In this document: positions 1 through 8,801 of the stretch, piece after piece
Layout of the letters: every line of letters starts with the position of its first letter
How positions within the stretch are numbered: the first letter of the stretch is position 1
Assembly: GCA_963809715.1 (NCBI GenBank)
Contig: CAWEKO010000002.1
Coordinates: forward strand, 186,001-250,000
Origin: Bog-473 sp963809715
GTDB lineage: Bacteria > Actinomycetota > Acidimicrobiia > Acidimicrobiales > RAAP-2
Reading direction: 5' to 3'
Length of the DNA stretch: 64,000 bases
Program-made: the position numbers and the translations under genes
Notes under the pieces: model-generated
Database searches by the model: none
What the model saw: only the letters and a program-made list of their open reading frames with translations
What the model was told of the DNA's origin: nothing

Positions 1-807
1 GTTTCGAGTACCGCCCACCGTCTCAGGCAGCGAGGTGGTGGCAGCCGCGAGAATCGCACCGGTGGGCGCAAAGGAGAGCGCCTGAAGTACCCGCCCGCTG
101 TGATGCACGAGATCGTGCCACGGACCCACATAGGCCTGGTGGAGGTCCGACCATGACTCCCATGCCGAAACCGTGTCGTCGAGACGTGCACCGATCTCGG
201 CTTGGCTCCAAACGTGGGCCGGGCCCATCTTGATCCGCTCCCCGTGATGCAGGGCAAATGCCGCACTCTCGCCTCGACGGAGCTGGAGCCGTCCTGAGGC
301 AGACGACTTGTCGACGGTCAATGTCATTGGACATGAGAGGACAAGTACGTCGGGGCCGCCGACTGTGGTGAGGCCGCCGTCGATGACGTCGAGCAAGGGG
401 TAGGCGAGCCCGTAGTCGGGTCGCGGGGCGTACTCGAGGCGCAACTCAACCTCTCCTTCAATGCAGGTTGCACGCCTCAGCAGAATGTGTGGTGCGTCTT
501 TGCCGAGCTGATGCCCCCTATTGCCGTCGCCCATTGCCAGGGCATCGACGATGGTGACCGCTCCCGTCGGCGTGCGGAACGTCGTCTCCAACACCATGGT
601 GCGGTCCAGGTAGCGGCGGGTCACGTCTGTGACATGTGTCGTCCGGATGGACCAATGGCCCGCCTCGTCACCCAGGAGGCGACCGAAGACCGATGGGCTG
701 TCGAAGCGTGGGAAGCACAACCAGTCGATCGATCCTTCCCGGCTGACAAGCGCAGCGCTGTGCCGATCGGAAAGGAGCGCATAGTCGGCTATAGCGGTCG
801 TGCTCAC
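1..807 (-). CDS. Glycoside hydrolase family 15 protein, partial (C-terminus off window)
   Basis: The gene is cut by the left edge; the 269 codons present read without a stop. Residues 6-50 carry the usual opening of bacterial GH15 proteins: IADYALLSD, then GSIDWLCFPRFDSPS, followed by a beta-rich N-terminal domain. GH15 enzymes are glucoamylases, trehalases or dextranases; their (alpha/alpha)6 barrel with the two catalytic Glu residues would lie outside the window, so the substrate cannot be assigned. The GTG start at 807 is chosen because GAAGGAG lies just upstream and the conserved opening begins six codons in. A cytoplasmic trehalase or glucoamylase role would fit the other sugar genes nearby, but that is inference. 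Confidence 0.88.
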   Translation of the reverse strand, partial: MSTTAIADYALLSDRHSAALVSREGSIDWLCFPRFDSPSVFGRLLGDEAGHWSIRTTHVTDVTRRYLDRTMVLETTFRTPTGAVTIVDALAMGDGNRGHQLGKDAPHILLRRATCIEGEVELRLEYAPRPDYGLAYPLLDVIDGGLTTVGGPDVLVLSCPMTLTVDKSSASGRLQLRRGESAAFALHHGERIKMGPAHVWSQAEIGARLDDTVSAWESWSDLHQAYVGPWHDLVHHSGRVLQALSFAPTGAILAAATTSLPETVGGTRN

Positions 808-1372
808 GTGAGCTCCTTCGCCCCGTACGTGCGCGGGCTGGGTGTCTGGCTACTCGGACGAGTGCCCGGCCCTCTCATAGTGTTCGGGGATCCGAGCGAT
901 CAGCCGGAGATATTGGAGCGTACCCCCCACCGAAAGGCCAGGACGTGGCGGCAGGCCACGTTCGCGTACCATGGACTCGCCGACCCGCACCAAGTTCCGG
1001 CGACTCATCGTGATGCACGACCACGCCGCGGAGATTCGTCGCGCGAGCATCATGGTCCACTGTCTGTGCCAGGCAAGCGGCCTCGTGGCGCAGATCCCTT
1101 CACCCCACTATCGTGCTCGGCATCCTTCTTCACCCCGACTGGGTCCGCCCAATTTGCGCTCGGAGAGTCAGTTTGATCACCTCGACCCGATCGACCATCC
1201 GCGGAACGGGTGAGGATGCCGACCGACATCGGTGGTTATGCGGGCCCAGCGGAGGACGTGACTTGGCCGCGACGAACGATAATCTTGCGACGACAAGGTC
1301 ACCCGTCATTGGGCAGGACGGGTACGCCTCAACCGCAAAGGTCCGCACGCAAGCCGAAAGGGGCGATGACCC
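808..1372. other. Intergenic region between divergent genes, no convincing gene
   Basis: Short open frames exist on both strands, for example a 67-codon minus-strand frame ending at 850, but I recognise none of them and they lack a clear ribosome binding site. The stretch must hold the promoters of the GH15 gene (leftwards) and the peroxiredoxin-like gene (rightwards). I see no tRNA or strong hairpin. Confidence 0.5.
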
Positions 1373-1975
1373 ATGCGATCTGACATCAAACCAGGTGGCA
1401 CTTTCCCCGACTACTCCCTGCCGGATCACACCAATACGGTGCGCCGACTGAGTGAGCTCCAAGGCGACGACCCGTTGGTCCTGACATTGGCGCGCGGTAA
1501 CTACTGCCCGAAGGAGCACCAGCAGCATTTGGAGCTGGCGGCAAACTATCCGAAAGTTGCCGTCTCCTATACCCAGATCGTGACGATCTCCACCGACGAC
1601 CACCATACGACACAAGAGTTCCGCGCCTCGGTCGGTGCACAATGGACCTTTCTCTCCGATCCCACTCGGACCATTCAGAAGGACCTCGACATCCAGGAAT
1701 ATACGGATCCGGAGCACGACCCGATGATTCCTCACACGCTCGTGCTCAAGCCCGGCCTGGTGATTCACCGTATCTACAATGGCTATTGGTTCTGGGGACG
1801 GCCGTCGTTCTCCGACGTATGGTCCGACTTGCGGACAGCGACGAGCGAAGTCCGCCCCGACTGGGATTTGAGCACGCCGGGTCTGCGCGAGGCATGGGAG
1901 GCAGGCGAGTACTCGAGTTTTCACGGATGGAACAAGCGGGGTCCTCAGGCGATGCCTTCGTCGTACGAGTCTTAG
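1373..1975 (+). CDS. Peroxiredoxin / redoxin-domain protein
   Basis: This 200-residue protein has a thioredoxin-fold redoxin layout: a GGTFPDYSLPD opening, a beta strand DPLVLTLARGNYCP with the presumed peroxidatic Cys45, and later a TFLSDPTR strand. Family members reduce peroxides with electrons from thioredoxin or a similar donor, normally in the cytoplasm. The residues around the Cys (RGNYCPKEH) differ from the classical AhpC PxxxTxxC motif and match the actinobacterial redoxin branch more closely. There is no second obvious resolving Cys, so a 1-Cys mechanism is possible. The C-terminal 30 residues are a less conserved tail. ATG start with AAGGGG upstream. It stands alone, followed by a nitronate monooxygenase 81 bases later. 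Confidence 0.75.
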   Translation: MRSDIKPGGTFPDYSLPDHTNTVRRLSELQGDDPLVLTLARGNYCPKEHQQHLELAANYPKVAVSYTQIVTISTDDHHTTQEFRASVGAQWTFLSDPTRTIQKDLDIQEYTDPEHDPMIPHTLVLKPGLVIHRIYNGYWFWGRPSFSDVWSDLRTATSEVRPDWDLSTPGLREAWEAGEYSSFHGWNKRGPQAMPSSYES

Positions 1976-2056
1976 GCGAATGTGCAAAGGCCTGGGTCGG
2001 ACGGGCGGTCCACGCCGATGCCTGTTGCAGGTGCTTCGATCGGAGCGAACGGGTAG

Positions 2057-3016
2057 GTGGTAGTGGTGCGAACGCCAGTCTGCGAGTTGCTCGGGATTGA
2101 AGAGCCAATCGTCCAGGCGCCGATGTCGGCGGTGCCTGAACTAGCGGCGGCCGTCTCGAATGCCGGCGCGCTCGGCATGTTGGCGCTGACGTGGTCCAGC
2201 CCCGCCGGGGACGCTGTTCGTGAGACAGCGGCGCTCACCGATCGTCCGTTTGGGGGCAATCTGATTCTGAGCTCCGATCAGCACCGTCGCGTCGATGAGG
2301 TCCTTGGAGCGGGAATGCGGATCGTGTCGTTCATGTGGGGAGATCCTGCCGGCTACGTCGAGCAGGTCCACGAGGCAAAGGGAGTCGTGCTACACACGGT
2401 GGGAAGCGCTGAAGAGGCGCGGCGGGCGGTCGCCAGCGGGGTAGATGTCATCGTGGCGCAGGGTTGGGAAGCTGGCGGGCATGTGTGGAGTCAGGTCGCG
2501 ACGCTCCCCCTGGTCCCTGCTGTCGTGGACGCAGTGGCGCCGGTGCCGGTCATCGCGGCGGGCGGGATCGGGGACGCTCGTGGGGTGGCGGCCGTGTTCG
2601 CTCTGGGTGCGCAAGCGGCGTGGCTGGGTACGCGGTTTCTGCTGGCCCAGGAGATGCCCATCCACGAGGAATACCGGCGGAGGCTCGTAGGTGCGGCTGA
2701 GACCGATGCCCAGTGGTACGCCAACCTCTATGAGGTCGGATGGCCTGATGCGCCCCACCGCGCCATCCGCAACTCGACGGCCGAGGTGTGGGAGGCCGCC
2801 GGCCGGCCCGCACCGGGAAGTCGACCTGGAGAGGGCGATGTCATTGCGCACTTCGCCTCCGGCGAATCTATCCTGCGGTACGAGCCGGGGGCCCCGCTGG
2901 TCGGTACCACCGGTGACGTGGAAGCGCTGTCATTGTGGGCCGGACAAAGCGTCGGGCTCGCTCGGCAGTCACAACCAGCAGCAGAGATCGTGGCCGAGCT
3001 CGTCTCCGGCCTGTAG
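2057..3016 (+). CDS. Nitronate monooxygenase (2-nitropropane dioxygenase family)
   Basis: A 319-residue FMN-dependent TIM-barrel protein. The opening CELLGIEEPIVQAPMS is the family signature near the FMN site, and VIVAQGWEAGGHVW (about 138-151) and PVIAAGGIGDARGV (about 172-185) are the conserved glycine-rich phosphate-binding loops. LGTRFLLAQE follows, as expected. Members oxidise nitronates such as propionate 3-nitronate to carbonyl compounds and nitrite, or act as related enoyl reductases. The start could be any of three in-frame GTG codons (2057, 2063, 2066); GGGTAGG precedes them. Length is normal for the family. No partner gene is obvious beside it, so a detoxification role is inference from the family. 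Confidence 0.87.
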   Translation: MVVVRTPVCELLGIEEPIVQAPMSAVPELAAAVSNAGALGMLALTWSSPAGDAVRETAALTDRPFGGNLILSSDQHRRVDEVLGAGMRIVSFMWGDPAGYVEQVHEAKGVVLHTVGSAEEARRAVASGVDVIVAQGWEAGGHVWSQVATLPLVPAVVDAVAPVPVIAAGGIGDARGVAAVFALGAQAAWLGTRFLLAQEMPIHEEYRRRLVGAAETDAQWYANLYEVGWPDAPHRAIRNSTAEVWEAAGRPAPGSRPGEGDVIAHFASGESILRYEPGAPLVGTTGDVEALSLWAGQSVGLARQSQPAAEIVAELVSGL

Positions 3017-3170
3017 CCGGCGCCAACATCATGCTCCGGCCGATAACTCTGTAGGGTCGTGCGACTGGGGTTGAGACCCTGGACTATCTGGTCGACTTCG
3101 ATGAGCAGGTGCCGCCTAGGTTCGGGGGCTTCGCATGATGCCTCCGCTGATTTGAGGACTCGGAGCAGAA

Positions 3171-3596
3171 ATGAATTTTCAAGGTGTCGTAGTGAACGTG
3201 GCTGATCTCAATCGTTCGATCGACTTCTATCGCGAGGTGCTTGGATTTACGCTGTTGTCCCAATTGGACCAACTAGCTGCCGTTAGGGCCCCGGGGAACG
3301 AACCTACGCAAGTCATCGTGTTGCGAGCGATCGGGAGCAGTCCTCTCGGAGGAGCTCGCCACATCGGCCTCCGAGCGTTCGTATTGGGAGTCGAGTCAGT
3401 CGACCAATTGGAGCGGATAGCGAGCGATTTGGACTCCCGGAGATTCCTCGTCAACCGGCGTGACCACGACGAATGGAGTGCGGTGGTAGGCCGCGATCCG
3501 GACGAAGTGACCCTCGTCGTGACGTACGTCCACGGCGGAATTACCGAGGACAGCTTCCGAACACTTGACGACTTCCTCTATGGGGTCGGCGAGTAA
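3171..3596 (+). CDS. VOC (glyoxalase/bleomycin-resistance) family protein
   Basis: A 141-residue protein beginning FQGVVVNVADLNRSIDFYREVLGF, the standard first beta-alpha-beta module of the vicinal oxygen chelate fold, with a second module from about residue 65 (ARHIGLRAFVLGV). This family includes metal-dependent isomerases, ring-cleavage dioxygenases and drug-binding proteins; the sequence alone does not say which. The first module lacks the usual early His metal ligand (VVVNV in place of VxHxxL), so metal binding may be altered. It is followed after five bases by a shortened universal-stress-protein remnant on the same strand. Confidence 0.78.
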   Translation: MNFQGVVVNVADLNRSIDFYREVLGFTLLSQLDQLAAVRAPGNEPTQVIVLRAIGSSPLGGARHIGLRAFVLGVESVDQLERIASDLDSRRFLVNRRDHDEWSAVVGRDPDEVTLVVTYVHGGITEDSFRTLDDFLYGVGE

Positions 3597-3601
3597 TCGA
3601 A

Positions 3602-3943
3602 ATGAACGACTTTTGCTCACGGTCGATGGTGCCGGGGAGCAAAGGTTCTGACGGTTCTGACGGATGGCGAGGCGCAACGAGAGCCGCGGCAGTCATGATC
3701 GACCGACCAATGGATGCGGCCCCAGTGCTCACGGTTCGAGAAACCGTCGCGACGCGGCTGGCCGGCATCTTTGAGACCGCAGACGACCTCTCGCATCTCC
3801 TGATCGTCTGCGGCCAACGCGGTCGGGGTGCCCTACCCAGTACGTTGCTTGGCGGCATGTCGCGTATCCTGGTATCCGATACTCGGTGCCAAATGTTCAT
3901 TGCTCCAGACACTCGCAGGCAAACACTGAGAGTTGATGTCTGA
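3602..3943 (+). pseudogene. Shortened universal stress protein (UspA family) remnant
   Basis: The C-terminal half (about residues 65-108) reads LLIVCGQRGRGALPSTLLGG followed by MSRILVSDTRCQMFIAP. This is the ATP-binding glycine motif and final beta strand of UspA proteins. The N-terminal half is too short and only weakly like the family (a GSDGSDGW stretch resembles the usual GxDGSxxS loop). At 113 residues it is about 30 shorter than normal, which suggests an internal deletion of the middle helices. It starts five bases after the VOC gene and could be co-translated. A small functional Usp-like protein cannot be ruled out, but decay is the simpler reading. Confidence 0.55.
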
Positions 3944-4047
3944 TCGACATGGCTCTTTGACAGTACGGACCGAGGCTCCTGCAACGGTCCCACCTGTCCT
4001 CATCTTGGGTGTCGCGACATACTCTTCAACGCGAAAGGCAGAGAGTC

Positions 4048-5457
4048 ATGGCGAATACCGGAACCGCTCCACGGTCGACGATCTTCGTACTTTTCGGGGC
4101 GACGGGGGACCTCGCTCGTCGGTTGGTGCTGCCCGCCTTTTACCGCCTGGCCATAGCGGGCCTGCTTCCCGAGGACTGGCGGATAATTGCCGCGGGTCGC
4201 GGCGAGGTCTCCGACAGTGATTTTCAGGAGGAGGTACGAAGCACCCTCGAGGAATTCGGACCACGACCGTCGGAGGGGCCCTGGGAAGACGTACGCAGTC
4301 GCCTGCTCTTTGCCGGAGGCGGTTTCCGTGCGGACGACCCCGGAAGCCTTCTTGACGTCTTGGCCCGAGCGAGAAGAGAAATGGGCGGAAACCCCCAGTT
4401 GATTCATTACATGGCTGTGCCGCCTTCTGCGTTCGGGCCATTGACCGAGGCGATCGGCGTGCACGGTCTCGCTACCGGCTCCCGAGTCGTGTACGAGAAG
4501 CCGTTCGGGTCATCTCTGGAATCGTTCCGACAACTCGACAGCATCGCACATGCCACCTTCGAAGAATCGCAGATCTACCGAATCGATCACTTTCTCGGAA
4601 AGGAGGCGACGCAGAATATTCATGTCATCCGGTTCGCGAACGGCCTCTTTGCAGGTGCCTGGGATAGGTCCCATATCGAGAACATACAGATCGACGTGCC
4701 AGAGACACTCGACGTCGCAATGCGAGCGAACTTTTACGACGCGACCGGGGCCATCCTGGACATGTTGGTGACCCACCTGTTCCAGATTGCCGGCGAACTT
4801 GCAATGGAGCCACCACACTGCCTCGAGCCCGACTGCCTGGCGGAGGCACGCGAGGCGGTCATCGGCTGTTTTCGGCCTTTGAATGCGGCGGATGTGGTGG
4901 TGGGGCAGTATGACGGATACCGGGGCACGGGCGATGTTCCAGCGGATTCCCGCACCGAGACGTACGTTGCCGCTCGATTGTGGGTCGACAACGAACGCTG
5001 GGCCGGAGTGCCCTTTCTTCTGCGAACTGGCAAATGCCTGGTTGAGAGCCGGCAGAGGGTCAGTGTTGTGTTCAAAGACGCAGTTCCCGGTCTCCCAGGT
5101 CAGCCAGGCGGTGGAAGTATCCTCGGCTTTGAGCTGTCCGGTGAAGGCGAGATCGAATTGGGACTCGTCATCAAGACGCCGGGGCCAGAGATGGACCTTG
5201 GGGTAGGGAGGACCGTGCTGCCCCTGGGATCGGCGAGCAACGGTCCATCGCTCCCCGCATACTCGCTGCTTCTCCACGATGTTCTGACTGGCGACCGCTC
5301 GCTCTTCACCCGACCGGACGGACTCGAGCACGTATGGACGGTGGCTGATGGCATTTTAGAGAACAAGCCTGAGCCCGTTCGGTACCCGCGGGGTTCGTGG
5401 GGCCCGCCCGAGGCCGTGGCATTGGCGCACCCGCAGGCCTGGGTCCTAGGTGAATGA
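4048..5457 (+). CDS. zwf: Glucose-6-phosphate 1-dehydrogenase
   Basis: A 469-residue enzyme of the oxidative pentose phosphate pathway that converts glucose 6-phosphate and NAD(P)+ to 6-phosphogluconolactone. The nucleotide loop GATGDLA (17-23), the EKPFG motif (150-154) and the active-site motif RIDHFLGKE (178-186, with the catalytic His in the family) are all intact. The later FLLRTGKCL and C-terminal WTVADGIL segments are also family features. I chose ATG 4048 over the upstream codon at 4009 because AAAGGCAGAGAG precedes it and the protein then starts close to the conserved GATGDLA loop. No gnd, pgl or opcA partner lies beside it, so this may be a second, accessory zwf used for NADPH supply under stress (inference). 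Confidence 0.95.
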   Translation: MANTGTAPRSTIFVLFGATGDLARRLVLPAFYRLAIAGLLPEDWRIIAAGRGEVSDSDFQEEVRSTLEEFGPRPSEGPWEDVRSRLLFAGGGFRADDPGSLLDVLARARREMGGNPQLIHYMAVPPSAFGPLTEAIGVHGLATGSRVVYEKPFGSSLESFRQLDSIAHATFEESQIYRIDHFLGKEATQNIHVIRFANGLFAGAWDRSHIENIQIDVPETLDVAMRANFYDATGAILDMLVTHLFQIAGELAMEPPHCLEPDCLAEAREAVIGCFRPLNAADVVVGQYDGYRGTGDVPADSRTETYVAARLWVDNERWAGVPFLLRTGKCLVESRQRVSVVFKDAVPGLPGQPGGGSILGFELSGEGEIELGLVIKTPGPEMDLGVGRTVLPLGSASNGPSLPAYSLLLHDVLTGDRSLFTRPDGLEHVWTVADGILENKPEPVRYPRGSWGPPEAVALAHPQAWVLGE

Positions 5458-6263
5458 GCCCAAATCACGGTGGTTGTGTCACTCTCGACATTCGCAAGCC
5501 GGGATTGCCGACCTGAGTCAAGCTCTCTCGGATGAACCGCTGAGACCGTTGGGTCTCAGCAATGAACCCCACGAAGGCGGAGCCAGCTGATCATGAGACA
5601 GCGCCGTCTTCGAGCCGATCTTCAAAGGTCCGTGGCCCAGCCGGCCCCGTTTTCCGGATAGCAGCGCCTCGCCGGCCACGGAATGTCTCGAAAGCCCACG
5701 CCAAGTGGGCACAAGGTGCATCTTTCTCCATGCGCTTCGCGTGCGGCGACCCATCTCAACGAGGTCCTTCGTCCCCGACCGGCGATATCGAGTGGAGTCG
5801 GAGGGCTTATTGGGCTGTGGCAGTCAGCGCCTCTCCGACATCACTCTGTGCGATCGGTTGTACGAGTGGTGACGCGATCGTCGCCGTCCCTTCTTGCAGT
5901 GTCCAGCCGCGCGACCCTGCGCAGCGTCGTCGTGGAACTGGGTGGCGCGAACCACGGTCCACGAGCGTGGTCCAGATGTCACCAGCGCTCCAGCTCGCGC
6001 TTGGCCCGAGAGTCCGGCCCACGCCGGCCGTTGCTATCCCGACGATGGGCAATGGTACGCAATGGCGGCGGACGTCGACGAAGGTCCACGAGAGAGAACC
6101 GGGCAGCCTCCCCGGTGAGGGACCGCAATGCCATCGGAGTCGTCGAGAGCAGGCCCAGGGCTCTTCGTTCGGCGTCGCTGGCGCGATGCCGTCATGATGG
6201 GATCATGAGAACGCTGTCAGTTCCCGTGGTCAGGCAGACTCGTGGAAGCGATTGGAGGGTGAC
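5458..6263. other. 806-base stretch with no convincing gene
   Basis: Open frames of up to about 210 codons exist on the plus strand, but they are rich in Arg and Ser, match no family I know, and overlap one another in different frames. They look like non-coding GC-rich or decayed sequence. The only structured element I see is the hairpin at 5539-5560. The promoter of the pirin gene should lie near the right end. Confidence 0.5.
5539..5560 (+). terminator. Hairpin downstream of zwf, possible terminator
   Basis: A perfect 9-base-pair stem, GCTGAGACC and GGTCTCAGC, closes a 4-base loop about 80 bases after the zwf stop. No T-run follows, so it may terminate weakly or simply protect the mRNA end. 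Confidence 0.4.
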
Positions 6264-7274
6264 ATGCCAGCTGTAACCGTGGATGACCTGTCGAGGTTGC
6301 CAAAGGTGCCTGCTCAGGACCGGGAGACGGCCAGCGAGCGGACGGTCAGGTCCGTGACCACGGCGCCGACCGGTCTCGAAGGGGAAGGGTTTCCGGTACG
6401 CCGGGCGTTCGCCGGCCTCAGCCTGGCCGATCTTGATCCGTTCGTTCATATGGACCAGATGGGCGAAGTGAACTACGCCCCCGGTGAACCCAAAGGAACC
6501 CCATGGCATCCACATCGGGGTTTCGAGACGGTGACGTACATGATCGATGGGACCTTTGCTCACCAGGATTCCCAAGGTGGTGGTGGACTCATCACCGACG
6601 GAGCTACCCAGTGGATGACTGCGGGGGGCGGGATTTTGCACATTGAAACGCCCCCCGAGGAGCTGGTCGTCTCGGGCGGTCTCTTTCACGGGGTTCAGCT
6701 CTGGGTGAATCTGCCGGCAAGGGAAAAGATGATTCCTCCGGCGTACCAGGGCCTCGAAGCGGAGCAGGTGACCCTCGTTTCGACGACGGATGGAGGAAGC
6801 CTGGTGCGGGTTATTGCCGGCCAGCTGGGTGAGCACCGAGGTCCTGGCTCCACCCACACGCCGATGACACTGATGCATGCAAGCCTCTCACCCGGGGCAC
6901 TGCTCGAGTTGCCGTGGGACCACAGCTTCAATGCACTTGTCTACCTACTTGCGGGATCAGGAACGGTTGGGAGTGAGGGGCGGCCGGTTCGAGCAGGTCA
7001 GCTTGCGGCGTTCGGACCCGGTGACTGGGTGGCCGTCCGGGCAGACGACCACCTCGACTCTGGAACTGACCGCCTCGAGGTCCTGCTTCTCGGAGGTCAA
7101 CCGATAAGGGAGCCGGTTGAGCACTACGGGCCGTTCGTGATGAATACCCGAGCGGAAATCGGTCAAGCGGTAGAGGACTTCGAGGCGGGACGCTTCGGAG
7201 CGATCCCTCCGAACGCACTGATGCCGCACACACCTGACCCTGATCCGATCAGAGCTGAGCAGACTGGTATCTGA
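6264..7274 (+). CDS. Pirin family protein (bicupin)
   Basis: A 336-residue two-cupin protein. The first cupin holds the metal-binding pattern GTPWHPHRGFETVTYMIDG, with the later ITDGATQWMTAGGGILHIE giving the third His and the Glu ligand. The second cupin begins near residue 195 (MHASLSPGALLELP) and lacks clear metal ligands, as usual in pirins. Family members act as quercetin dioxygenases or as redox-sensing regulators; a specific role cannot be assigned. The ATG at 6264 is preferred over an in-frame TTG at 6252 because GGAGG sits at the right distance before it. It is longer than the typical 230-300 residues, with an extended C-terminal end. Confidence 0.88.
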   Translation: MPAVTVDDLSRLPKVPAQDRETASERTVRSVTTAPTGLEGEGFPVRRAFAGLSLADLDPFVHMDQMGEVNYAPGEPKGTPWHPHRGFETVTYMIDGTFAHQDSQGGGGLITDGATQWMTAGGGILHIETPPEELVVSGGLFHGVQLWVNLPAREKMIPPAYQGLEAEQVTLVSTTDGGSLVRVIAGQLGEHRGPGSTHTPMTLMHASLSPGALLELPWDHSFNALVYLLAGSGTVGSEGRPVRAGQLAAFGPGDWVAVRADDHLDSGTDRLEVLLLGGQPIREPVEHYGPFVMNTRAEIGQAVEDFEAGRFGAIPPNALMPHTPDPDPIRAEQTGI

Positions 7275-7418
7275 CGAACCGCCAAACCCTTCAATCCTCG
7301 TGATTCTGTCGTATGGGTCCCCAGCGAACGTGAAGATGGCAGCTTCGGATACGTCCTGAATTGCCGGTGAAGAGAGTCTGTCCCGCCTACTTTGATTGAC
7401 GCGGGAAGCCGTTTCCCA

Positions 7419-8801
7419 TCAATTTTGCGAGAGACTCGACATTTGTGCGGCCATCGGTCTCGCTGGTGGCGGCATGTTCGCGACTGCCATGCTGAGCTCC
7501 TTGAGGGCGGCGTCGTAGATTCCCGAGAAACTCGGGAAGGGTTGGATCGTGTCCATCAGAACCGCGAGCGGGATCCGTGCCCGGATCGCCAGCGTTGCCT
7601 GCTGGAGCCACTCGCCGGCTTCGGGTCCGAGCGCATAGGCACCGGTGAGGCGAGTCCCGTCGCTGAGCAGGGTCAGGAACCCGTTCGACTCGGCGTAAGC
7701 GTGGGTATAGGTCGCTGTCTTGGGCACGTCTGACAGCGGCACGGTGACGTCATAGTCTGACTCCGCTGCCCCCACCGCCGCCGCCTGGGGATCGGTGTAG
7801 GTCACGCGTGGAACCGCCTCGTAGTTCGCTGGGCGCCTCTCGCCGGCGATGTTCGCGGCGACGACGTCCCCCTCGTATTCGCCGACATGGGTCAGCGGCC
7901 AGATGCCGTTGACATCACCGATCGCCCACAGACGGTCACCGGCACGAAGATATTCGTCGACTGGGATTCCTTTGGGATCAACGGCGATGCCGACCGATTC
8001 GAGGCCGATGCCCTCGACGCGTGGGCGCCGGCCTGTTGCCACGAGAATCCGATCACCCCGCACTTCTTCTCCGTCGTCGAACGCCAGAACGAACCCGTTC
8101 CCTTCTCGCCGCGCTGCCGTCACCCGCCGGTTGAGTGCAAGCTCGATCCCGTCACGGCTCAGTGCGTCTCCGAGTGCCTTGCCGAGGGCCGGGGGTTCCC
8201 GGGGGACCAGGCGGTCCGCGCCCTCGACGACCAGTGCCTCACCGCCGAGGCGCCGCACGATCTGCGCGAGTTCGACGCCTGCGGCTCCACCGCCCAGGAC
8301 AAGGAGACGGCGCGGGACCTCCTTCATGCTGGTGGCCTCACGGGTACCCCAGATCCCGTCGAGCTCACGCAGGCCAGGGACGGGTGGGACGAACGGATCC
8401 GCGCCGGTGGCCACGACGACGTGTTCCGCTGTGTGACTGACGTTGTCGACCTCGACCACGCCAGTCCCGGCGAGGCGGCCGGAGCCCCGCAGGAGATCGA
8501 TGCCCCGGCTAGCCAACCAGTGCTCCTGACTGGCGTCGGAGTAGTTGGAGACCATGAAGTCGCGCCAGGCCAACGCGGCCTCGACGTCCACGTCGGCATG
8601 CGCACCTACCGCACGCGCACCCTGGACGGCCTCGCCCGGACGCAGAAGCGACTTCGACGGGATACAGGCCCAGTACGAGCACTCGCCGCCGACAAGCTCT
8701 CGCTCCACAATTGCCACGTGCTTGCCACGCGCTGCGATGGCGGCCGCACAGTGTTCGCCTGGCGCACCTCCGCCGAGCACGATCACGTCGTAATCGCTCA
8801 T
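7419..8801 (-). CDS. FAD-dependent pyridine nucleotide-disulfide oxidoreductase
   Basis: A 460-residue class I flavoprotein reductase. The N-terminal dinucleotide loop is VIVLGGGAPGEHCA, the redox-active pair is Cys41 and Cys46 (ECSYWACIPSK), the NAD(P)-binding loop is LVLGGGAAGVELAQ, and the second FAD motif is LWAIGDVNG. These fit dihydrolipoyl dehydrogenase and mercuric reductase relatives; the C-terminal dimer domain has TYTDPQAAAVG but the usual HAHPTLSE-type catalytic His-Glu pair is not evident (DTIQPFPSFS is found instead). That loss hints at a non-lipoamide substrate, as in the SthA- or Lpd-like paralogues of actinobacteria. Its ATG overlaps the stop of the upstream VOC gene by four bases (ATGA), so the two are translationally coupled. 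Confidence 0.88.
   Translation of the reverse strand: MSDYDVIVLGGGAPGEHCAAAIAARGKHVAIVERELVGGECSYWACIPSKSLLRPGEAVQGARAVGAHADVDVEAALAWRDFMVSNYSDASQEHWLASRGIDLLRGSGRLAGTGVVEVDNVSHTAEHVVVATGADPFVPPVPGLRELDGIWGTREATSMKEVPRRLLVLGGGAAGVELAQIVRRLGGEALVVEGADRLVPREPPALGKALGDALSRDGIELALNRRVTAARREGNGFVLAFDDGEEVRGDRILVATGRRPRVEGIGLESVGIAVDPKGIPVDEYLRAGDRLWAIGDVNGIWPLTHVGEYEGDVVAANIAGERRPANYEAVPRVTYTDPQAAAVGAAESDYDVTVPLSDVPKTATYTHAYAESNGFLTLLSDGTRLTGAYALGPEAGEWLQQATLAIRARIPLAVLMDTIQPFPSFSGIYDAALKELSMAVANMPPPARPMAAQMSSLSQN

Noticed and set aside
1130..1987. 285-codon minus-strand frame opposite the peroxiredoxin gene
   Set aside because: Overlaps the real gene throughout and has no family similarity.
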